DNA of 64,000 nt. It comes from Streptomyces alanosinicus (GTDB lineage: Bacteria > Actinomycetota > Actinomycetes > Streptomycetales > Streptomycetaceae). The translations under genes were made by a program, and so were the position numbers. The notes below the pieces were generated by a model. It was not told where the DNA came from and did no database searches. It worked only from the letters and a program-made list of their open reading frames with translations. The stretch is taken from contig NZ_BMVG01000011.1 of the NCBI RefSeq assembly GCF_014650595.1, positions 1 to 64,000 on the forward strand. The letters are read 5' to 3'. Every line of letters begins with the position of its first letter. The first letter of the stretch is position 1. This document shows positions 58,436 to 64,000 of the stretch, in pieces.

Positions 58436-59047
58436 TCAGCGCGGGCGCAGGGCCGCGACGGCGACGATCGCCGGAACGGTGATGAGCAGGACATAGGTGA
58501 CCGGAGTGGTGTGGCCGGGCGCGGCGTGTGCGACGGGATGCGGGTGGTACGCCGGATAGGTCACCCGGGCCGTCAGGGTGTGCGGCGTGGGCGTCGGCCT
58601 GGGGGTCTGGGTGGGCGTCGGCGCGGGGGTGGGTGTCGGTGCCGGCCGCGGGGACGGCGGAGCCGGGGCGGGCCGGGCCGGCGGCTTCGGCACCGGAGTG
58701 GGCTTCGGCACCGGGCGCGGCGTCGGTGTCGGCGTCGGTGTCGCCGTCGGTTCCGGCCGAGGCGGTGGCGGTGGCGGCGGGGGTGGCGGTTTCGGCGTCG
58801 GGGTCGGCGAAGGCCGGCACGGCGGCAGGGTGAAGCCCGGCCAGGGCCGTGGTGTCGGCCAGTGGCGGTCGCCTGCGTAGGCCACCGCCGCGCTGCCGTC
58901 CGGGCCCGCCGAGGCGTACGCGCAGGCGTCGGCCGACGCGACCCCGACCGGGCAGCCCACCAGGGTCCAGGTCAGCGCCGCCAGGGCCAACACCCGTACG
59001 GCGGGCGGATATCGGGTCGGTTCGGGTCCATGCACGACGAAGATCAT
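58436..59047 (-). CDS. Secreted proline/threonine-rich protein
   Basis: A 203-aa protein. A hydrophobic N-terminal signal (VRVLALAALTWTLVGCPVGV) is followed by a short Cys-containing stretch (DACAYASAGPDGSAAVAYAG). Next is a ~95-residue Pro/Thr/Lys linker with a run of ten prolines and many P-T-P-T units, and a C-terminal hydrophobic segment (TTPVTYVLLITVPAIVAVAA) with terminal Arg. It looks like a wall-spanning stalk. No ribosome binding site is obvious before ATG 59047, so the start may be further in. It lies 33 nt upstream of the DUF4239 gene. Function unknown. Confidence 0.65.
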   Translation of the reverse strand: MIFVVHGPEPTRYPPAVRVLALAALTWTLVGCPVGVASADACAYASAGPDGSAAVAYAGDRHWPTPRPWPGFTLPPCRPSPTPTPKPPPPPPPPPPRPEPTATPTPTPTPRPVPKPTPVPKPPARPAPAPPSPRPAPTPTPAPTPTQTPRPTPTPHTLTARVTYPAYHPHPVAHAAPGHTTPVTYVLLITVPAIVAVAALRPR

Positions 59048-59180
59048 GGGGTGTGGAACCCGGTCGTACGCCGTAGCGCGGCGGTATTGCTCCGAAGGAG
59101 GGACATACCGCGATCAATGGTTTGACGCGGTGAGCGATCCGATGGGCGTGCTCCGCACATCTGTACGGGCCGCGTGGGGT

Positions 59181-59197
59181 CCGGAAAGAATTTCCGG
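59181..59197. promoter_or_regulatory. Perfect palindrome in the divergent spacer 59048-59304
   Basis: ccggaaa-gaa-tttccgg is a perfect 7-bp inverted repeat with a 3-nt gap, about 107 nt before the lipoprotein start. It is followed by 'ggaggaac'. It looks like a repressor or ECF-linked site, but I could not pair it with a convincing -10 element. Confidence 0.45.
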
Positions 59198-59304
59198 AGG
59201 AACTTCCCCGCCCGTTGAACACTCCGGCCCCCGCGGTGCGTATCCATGGCCGTGCGGCGGCGCGGCAGGCGCTGCAACATCCAGGCGAATATGGGGAGTT
59301 GGAC

Positions 59305-60273
59305 ATGAAGACCTCCTGGCGGACCGCCTCACTGGTGGCCACAGCCGCTTCGGTGCTGGCGCTGACGACGGCGTGCGGTCAGGACAACGGCACCACCCCG
59401 GCATCGGCGGCCCAGAACGTCGGGGCCACCGCGCCCGCGGGCAGCCCGACCACCGGCGCCGGAGTCGGCACCGGCACGAGCGCGGGCAACGGCTACGGCG
59501 CCGACGGCAGTCAGAGCTCCGGCTCCCCGTCCCCGGCCGCCCCCGCGGGCAAGCTGACCGTGGCCGCCAACCCCGACCTCGGCAGTGTGCTCACCGACGG
59601 CTCCGGCCTCACCCTGTACCGGTTCGACGCGGACACTGCCAATCCGCCCAAGTCGAACTGTGCCGGCGCCTGCGCGACCACCTGGCCGCCGGTGCCCGCC
59701 GACGACGCCGCCGCCGGCGCCGGCATCGACAAGGCGCTGCTGGGCGAGGTCACCCGCGCCGACGGCACCAAGCAGCTCACGGTCGGCGGCTGGCCCGCCT
59801 ACCGTTACGTCAAGGACGTCAACGCCGGTGACGTCAACGGCCAGGGCGTGGGCGGCAAGTGGTTCGCGCTCGCCCCCAACGGCAAGAAGGCCTCCCTGGC
59901 CGCGCAGCCGGGACTGTCCGTCCGCAAGGACCCCAAGCTCGGCGACATCGTCGTGGACAAGAACGGCAGGACGGTCTACCGCTTCCTGAAGGACAAGGCC
60001 TGGCCGAAGTCCGTCTCGAACTGCACCGGAGCCTGCCTGGAGAAGTGGCCGGCGGTCGCTCCGGTCAAGGCGGAGGACACCCAGGGCGTCAAGAAGAAGG
60101 GCCTGATGGGCTTCACCCGCCCCGACGGCACCAAGCAGATGACCGTGAACTGCTGGCCGGTCTACACCTTCTCCGGGGACAAGGCCCCCGGCGACACCAA
60201 CGGTCAGGGCGTGGGCGGCACGTGGTACGCCGTCTCGCCCGACGGCAAGCCGGTCGGCGCACCGGGCAACTAG
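59305..60273 (+). CDS. Lipoprotein with two pairs of SCO-type (PF03640-like) repeats
   Basis: A 322-aa lipoprotein (lipobox LTTAC, Cys24). After a Gly/Ser/Thr linker (~30-80), two homologous halves repeat the pattern of GLTLYRFDADTANPPKSNCA and then GACATTWPPV (first) and RTVYRFLKDKAWPKSVSNCT and then GACLEKWPAV (second). Each half is followed by a second motif (WPAYRYVKDVNAGDVNGQGV and WPVYTFSGDKAPGDTNGQGV). The 'C-x3-C-x3-W-P' pairs are typical of this secreted family, suspected of heme or metal electron transfer. GGGGAG precedes the ATG. A strong terminator follows. From memory it resembles S. coelicolor SCO0930. Confidence 0.88.
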   Translation: MKTSWRTASLVATAASVLALTTACGQDNGTTPASAAQNVGATAPAGSPTTGAGVGTGTSAGNGYGADGSQSSGSPSPAAPAGKLTVAANPDLGSVLTDGSGLTLYRFDADTANPPKSNCAGACATTWPPVPADDAAAGAGIDKALLGEVTRADGTKQLTVGGWPAYRYVKDVNAGDVNGQGVGGKWFALAPNGKKASLAAQPGLSVRKDPKLGDIVVDKNGRTVYRFLKDKAWPKSVSNCTGACLEKWPAVAPVKAEDTQGVKKKGLMGFTRPDGTKQMTVNCWPVYTFSGDKAPGDTNGQGVGGTWYAVSPDGKPVGAPGN

Positions 60274-60322
60274 ATCACCTCCCCAGGGTCGATCGCCCCG
60301 CCCGACCCGGAGCGCCACCGAA

Positions 60323-60359
60323 GGTCCGCCCCCTCCGCACCGCACGGAGGGGGCGGACC
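60323..60359 (+). terminator. Terminator after the repeat lipoprotein gene
   Basis: A perfect 15-bp GC-rich stem (60323-60337 with 60345-60359) with a 7-nt loop (caccgca) starts 49 nt after the stop. The rest of 60274-60567 holds no gene that I can see. Confidence 0.85.
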
Positions 60360-60567
60360 GTTGTGCATGGAGGGGTGCCTCGGTGGGGAGGAGCAGCCCA
60401 AGCGCGCACCGGCATCACACAACGGGGTCGTACGGGCACTTGCCGCAGGCAGTGGCGGGGAACGGACGGTCAATTTCCGGTTTGGGTCGCTCCGTTGGCG
60501 GGCGATCAGTAGCCTCAGCTCGAACACCGGATCGCCTGTCCCTGTCGCCTACCCCTGGGAGAGATAT

Positions 60568-61380
60568 ATGGAGCGCCCCGCCTGGGCCCCCCGGAGCATC
60601 GACATCTCGGTGCCGAGCGTCTCGCGGATCTACGACTATTACCTGGGCGGTTCGCACAACTTCGAGGTGGACCGGGACGCGGCCCGCAAGGCGATGGAGT
60701 TCCTGCCGGGGCTGCCGAAGATCATGCAGGCCAACCGGGCGTTCATGCGCCGCGCCGTGCGGTTCGCGGCAGACCGGGGCATCACCCAGTACCTGGACGT
60801 CGGCTCCGGCATCCCGACGTTCGGCAATGTCCACGAGCTGGCCCAGTCGGCCGTACCCGGCGCCCATGTGCTCTACGTCGACAACGACCCGGTCGCCGTC
60901 GCGCACAGCCAGGCCGTGCTGGCGGGCAACGACATCGCGGACGTGGTCGCGGCGGACCTGCGCAAGCCGCAGGAGATCCTCTCCAGCCCCCAGCGGGAGC
61001 GACTGATCGACCTGAACCGTCCGGTCGCCCTGCTCCTCGTTGCCATACTGCACTTCGTGGAAGACGCGGACGATCCCTACGGTGCGGTGGCCGAGCTGAG
61101 CGAGGCCCTCGCGCCCGGCAGCCTGTTGATCCTCACCCATGCCTCGTACGAGGGAATCCCGGTGCCTGCCGAGCGGGCCGAGGGCGCGGTGGACGTATAC
61201 AAGGACATTCGCAACCCGCTGATCATGCGCTCGCGCGACGAGATCGCGCGGTTCTTCGAGGGGTACGACATGGTGGAACCGGGACTGGTGCCGATGCCGC
61301 ACTGGCGGCCGGAGTCGGCGCCGGAGGACGAGGATCCGTTCGCCTTCTCCGGATTCGCCGGCGTGGGGCGTACGGCGTGA
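60568..61380 (+). CDS. DUF574-family SAM-dependent methyltransferase
   Basis: A 270-aa protein of the actinobacterial S-adenosyl methyltransferase (DUF574) family. It shows SVSRIYDYYLGGSHNFEVDR, the family signature, then ANRAFMRRAVRFAADRGITQ, YLDVGSGIPTFGNVHELAQ (SAM loop), VLYVDNDPVAVAHSQAVL (acidic SAM ligand) and VALLLVAILHFVEDADDPYG. Its substrate is unknown; the family is large in Streptomyces and usually orphan. ATG 60568 follows GGGAGAG; a longer frame upstream is not supported. Its stop overlaps the start of the GGDEF/EAL gene (GTGA), so the two are translated together. Confidence 0.92.
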   Translation: MERPAWAPRSIDISVPSVSRIYDYYLGGSHNFEVDRDAARKAMEFLPGLPKIMQANRAFMRRAVRFAADRGITQYLDVGSGIPTFGNVHELAQSAVPGAHVLYVDNDPVAVAHSQAVLAGNDIADVVAADLRKPQEILSSPQRERLIDLNRPVALLLVAILHFVEDADDPYGAVAELSEALAPGSLLILTHASYEGIPVPAERAEGAVDVYKDIRNPLIMRSRDEIARFFEGYDMVEPGLVPMPHWRPESAPEDEDPFAFSGFAGVGRTA

Positions 61381-63521
61381 GGGCGGAGCCGGACGGGCCG
61401 GAGGACAGACTGCGCCGGTTCACGACGATCTGGAGCCGGGCCGTCTACCCCGTGACCTCCACGTCGCGGACCCGCGCGGAGTTCGAGGAAGAACTCCTTC
61501 CGCTCGCACGCCGGTTGAGCGAGCTGCTGCGGGCCCGCGGCTTCGACGCGGACGGCGCGAAGGCGGTCGGCGCCGCGCTGGTCGGCGCGCACTGCACCGA
61601 CCCCGAGGCGCTCACCCGGACCCTGGACTGCGTCGACGCCTATCTGGTGCTGTACTGCGCCGAGGACGGCCCCCAGGACCAGCCGCGGATGCGCTCCTCG
61701 CGGTTGCAGCACGCGATGGCCGCCGGGTACGCGCAGGCGCTGCGCGAGCGGACGCTCGTGGAGCAGGAGGCCATCGCCCAGGCCGCGTTGCAGGCCCAGG
61801 GCGTGGTCGCGCAGGCGCTGCACGCCAGCGAGGCCCGCTTCCGCGCGGTCTTCGAGGGCGCGGCCATAGGGATCGGCATCGCCGACCTCGACGGCAACAT
61901 CCTGCAGGTCAACGAGGCGCTGCTGCGCATGTTCGGGCTCTCCTCGCACATCCTGCGCGACCGCCGTGTGCAGGACTGGGTGCATCCCGAGGACGCCCCG
62001 CAGACCTGGAGGCTCTACGAGGAACTCGTCCGCGGCGACCGCGAGCACTACCACCTCGAAAAGGCCTTCAACCGCCCCGACGGCACCGTGCTGTGGACCA
62101 ATCTGACGGTCTCCCTGCTGCGCGACGCCGACGGCGCCCCGCAGTACCAGCTCGCCCTCATGGAGGACACCACCGAGCGCAGGCTGCTCAACCTCCGGCT
62201 GCGCTACGAGGCGACGCACGACGCCCTCACCGGGCTGCCCAACCGCACGCTGTTCTTCGAGCGCCTGGAGAAGGTGCTGGCCGCGGGCGAGGGACAGCGT
62301 TTCGGGCTGTGCTACCTCGACCTGGACGGCTTCAAGACCGTCAACGACAGCCTCGGGCACGCGGCCGGCGACCGGCTGCTGGTGGAGGTCGCCGACCGGC
62401 TCCAGTCCTGTGCCACCGCACCCGGCGAGATGGTCGCCCGGCTCGGCGGCGACGAGTTCGTGGCCCTGACCACCGGTCCGGGCACCGAGCGCGCGGTGGA
62501 CGAACTCGCCGAGCGCATCATGAACGCCCTGATCACCCCGATCAGCATCGACGGCCGGGATCTGATGGTGCGCGGCAGCCTCGGCATCGTGGAGGGCCCG
62601 GCCGGTGAGCGCACGGCGGCGGAAGTGCTGCGCAGCGCCGACATCACCATGTACCGGGCGAAGTCGGCGGGCGGCAACCGCTCCGAACTCGCCGACCCGG
62701 AGGCGGACGCCCGCGCCATCACCCGCCACGGCCTCACCACGGCCCTTCCCACGGCCCTGGAGCGCGGCGAGTTCTTCATCGAGTACCAGCCGCTGGTCCA
62801 CCTCGGCGACGGCAGTGTGCGCGGCGCCGAGGCCCTGGTCCGCTGGCTGCACCCGCAGCACGGAGTGCTCGGCCCCGACCGCTTCATCCCGCTCGCCGAG
62901 CACACCGGTCTGATCGTCCCGCTCGGCCGCTGGGTGCTGGAGGAGTCCATCCGCCAGGCCCGCGCCTGGCGGGAACGCCACGGCGAGGAGACGGCCGCCG
63001 GTCCGCTGCGCATCAACGTCAACCTGTCGCCGTGCCAGCTCACGCATCCGGGTCTGGTGCAGGACACCGTCGACATCCTGGAGCGGGCGGGTGTCGCTCC
63101 GGAGGCGCTGTGTCTGGAGGTCACCGAGTCCGCGCTCATCGGGGCCGACGACGATCTGCTCAAACCCCTGCGCCGGCTCGCCGAGATGGGCGTCGACATC
63201 GCCCTGGACGACTTCGGCACCGGTTACTCCAACCTGGCCAACCTGCGCCGGCTGCCGGTGAGCATCCTCAAGCTGGACCGCTCCTTCACCCAGGGCATGC
63301 AGCAGTTCCCCGCCGACCCCGTCGACCTGAAGATCGTCGAGGGGATCGTCACCCTCGCCCACAGCCTCGACCTCGCGGTCACCGTCGAGGGTGTGGAGAC
63401 CGGCGCCCAGGCCGAGCAGTTGCGGATACTGGGCTGCGACACGGCCCAGGGCTGGTACTACGCCCGCCCCGGCCCACCGGAGCGACTGCACGACCTGGCA
63501 CTGGTGGACGCGACGGGGTGA
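61377..63521 (+). CDS. rmdA: PAS-GGDEF-EAL cyclic di-GMP enzyme (RmdA-like)
   Basis: A 714-aa cytosolic protein. An N-terminal helical region (~1-145) precedes a PAS domain (~147-270: RFRAVFEGAAIGIGIADLDG). The GGDEF domain has the intact motif at residues 357-361 (ARLGGDEFVALT), and the EAL domain has E485-A-L in RGAEALVRWLHPQHG, INVNLSPCQLTHPG, LCLEVTESALI, DDFGTGYSNLANLRRLPVSI and VTVEGVETGAQAEQL. Both catalytic sites look complete, so it could make or hydrolyse c-di-GMP. In S. coelicolor the similar RmdA is a phosphodiesterase affecting aerial development. The orthology rests on architecture and remembered gene order. The GTG overlaps the methyltransferase stop. Confidence 0.88.
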   Translation: MRAEPDGPEDRLRRFTTIWSRAVYPVTSTSRTRAEFEEELLPLARRLSELLRARGFDADGAKAVGAALVGAHCTDPEALTRTLDCVDAYLVLYCAEDGPQDQPRMRSSRLQHAMAAGYAQALRERTLVEQEAIAQAALQAQGVVAQALHASEARFRAVFEGAAIGIGIADLDGNILQVNEALLRMFGLSSHILRDRRVQDWVHPEDAPQTWRLYEELVRGDREHYHLEKAFNRPDGTVLWTNLTVSLLRDADGAPQYQLALMEDTTERRLLNLRLRYEATHDALTGLPNRTLFFERLEKVLAAGEGQRFGLCYLDLDGFKTVNDSLGHAAGDRLLVEVADRLQSCATAPGEMVARLGGDEFVALTTGPGTERAVDELAERIMNALITPISIDGRDLMVRGSLGIVEGPAGERTAAEVLRSADITMYRAKSAGGNRSELADPEADARAITRHGLTTALPTALERGEFFIEYQPLVHLGDGSVRGAEALVRWLHPQHGVLGPDRFIPLAEHTGLIVPLGRWVLEESIRQARAWRERHGEETAAGPLRINVNLSPCQLTHPGLVQDTVDILERAGVAPEALCLEVTESALIGADDDLLKPLRRLAEMGVDIALDDFGTGYSNLANLRRLPVSILKLDRSFTQGMQQFPADPVDLKIVEGIVTLAHSLDLAVTVEGVETGAQAEQLRILGCDTAQGWYYARPGPPERLHDLALVDATG

Positions 63522-63549
63522 GCTCTTCGGGGACGGGTGACGCATCCCT

Positions 63550-64000
63550 TCACTGCCGCACGGGCTCGGCGTCCGCCTCGCCCGGGCGCAGGTTTTCGGC
63601 CACGGCGGTGGCCGCACGGACCAGTGCCGCCGTGGCCGTCGAACGGGACTGCTGGGGCCAGGCGATCGTCAGGACCGCCGGGAGCGCGTCCGGGACGGGC
63701 CGGTAGACGACGCCCGGGCGGGGGTAGCGGGCGGCGACGGAGGCCGGCAGCAGGGTGACCAACTCGCCCAGCGCGGCGAGCGTGAGCAGTTGGGCGAGAT
63801 CATGGACCCCCTGCCGGACCTCCTCCAGGAACCGGTGCAGATCACCGGCGCGCAGGCCCAGGTCGGCGAGCGACAGACGGTCGCGCGCGGCGAGCGGATG
63901 CGTCGCGCCGAGCACGGCGACGCGCGGCTCGCCGGTCAGCGTCTCGCAGTCGAGTCCGGTGTGGTCGAACGGCTCGTGGACCAGCGCCGCGTCGGCCTCC
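63550..64000 (-). CDS. LysR-family regulator, C-terminal part (cut by window edge)
   Basis: The last ~149 codons of a LysR-type regulator; its DNA-binding part lies beyond 64000. The visible effector domain reads EADAALVHEPFDHTGLDCET, LTGEPRVAVLGATHPLAARD, LTLAALGELVTLLPASVAAR and YRPVPDALPAVLTIAWPQQS, the standard second half. It ends 28 nt after the convergent GGDEF/EAL gene. The internal GTG near 63915 is not the start, because the frame stays open and homologous up to the edge. Confidence 0.85.
   Translation of the reverse strand, partial: EADAALVHEPFDHTGLDCETLTGEPRVAVLGATHPLAARDRLSLADLGLRAGDLHRFLEEVRQGVHDLAQLLTLAALGELVTLLPASVAARYPRPGVVYRPVPDALPAVLTIAWPQQSRSTATAALVRAATAVAENLRPGEADAEPVRQ

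Noticed and set aside
58570..58830. Dense GT/GC-rich short repeats suggesting a repeat array
   Set aside because: They are the antisense of Pro-Thr codons in the secreted Pro-rich protein, with no regular spacer-repeat structure.

Overview
The window is 64 kb of chromosome from a high-GC actinomycete, almost certainly a Streptomyces. The grounds are very high third-position GC, GTG and TTG starts beside GC-rich Shine-Dalgarno sites, Tat and lipoprotein signals, and families typical of the genus (DUF574 methyltransferase, DUF6777, class F sortase, SCO-type lipoprotein, WS/DGAT, actinobacterial glycogen synthase). Gene content and order resemble, from memory and unchecked, the S. coelicolor region between a 6-phosphogluconate dehydrogenase gene and rmdA. 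I saw no IS element, CRISPR array, rRNA or tRNA gene.

Layout. 0-8 kb: gnd; a secreted transglycosylase/LysM/M23 wall hydrolase; a DMT permease; an FhuF-like 2Fe-2S protein; the glgA(glgM)-glgC pair; a small CxxC protein. 8-19 kb: secreted GH92 alpha-mannosidase, a wax ester/triacylglycerol synthase, a zinc-ribbon SDR-like protein lacking the SDR tyrosine, a degenerate HD-like protein, a 57-aa ORF, an amidase and a secreted GH29 alpha-L-fucosidase. 19-29 kb: Lrp regulator and SMP-30 lactonase; then a LacI-controlled operon of an ABC sugar importer, a GH5-type (probably GH5_18) beta-mannosidase and a GH38 alpha-mannosidase. 29-37.6 kb: a FadR regulator facing an eight-gene operon with an RbsB-type importer and a non-phosphorylating L-fucose pathway; its last gene, the lactonase, is broken by an internal deletion with frameshift.

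37.7-51 kb: lipase-maturation-factor-like membrane protein, DUF6777 lipoprotein, PAS-GAF-PP2C-HATPase phosphatase, Fpg/Nei glycosylase, an ECF sigma/unknown/anti-sigma group, CapA-like lipoprotein, amino-acid permease, LysR-MFS pair, universal stress protein. 51-64 kb, mostly cell-envelope and signalling functions: LysX, polysaccharide deacetylase, class F sortase beside an RGD-repeat surface protein, DUF4239 membrane protein, Pro-rich protein, a duplicated-domain lipoprotein, and a DUF574 methyltransferase translationally coupled to a GGDEF/EAL protein (RmdA-like). A LysR gene runs off the right edge.

The most interesting reading is that 8-37.6 kb acts as a dispersed glycoprotein-glycan foraging region. 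Secreted GH92 and GH29 would trim mannose and fucose outside the cell, the LacI operon would import and dismantle a Man-beta-1,4-GlcNAc-type core, and the FadR operon would import and oxidise L-fucose. Each family call rests on visible motifs; the joint pathway is inference. Regulatory DNA is unusually legible: a promoter lies inside a 12-bp inverted repeat in front of the LacI operon, and a perfect FadR-type palindrome precedes the fucose operon.
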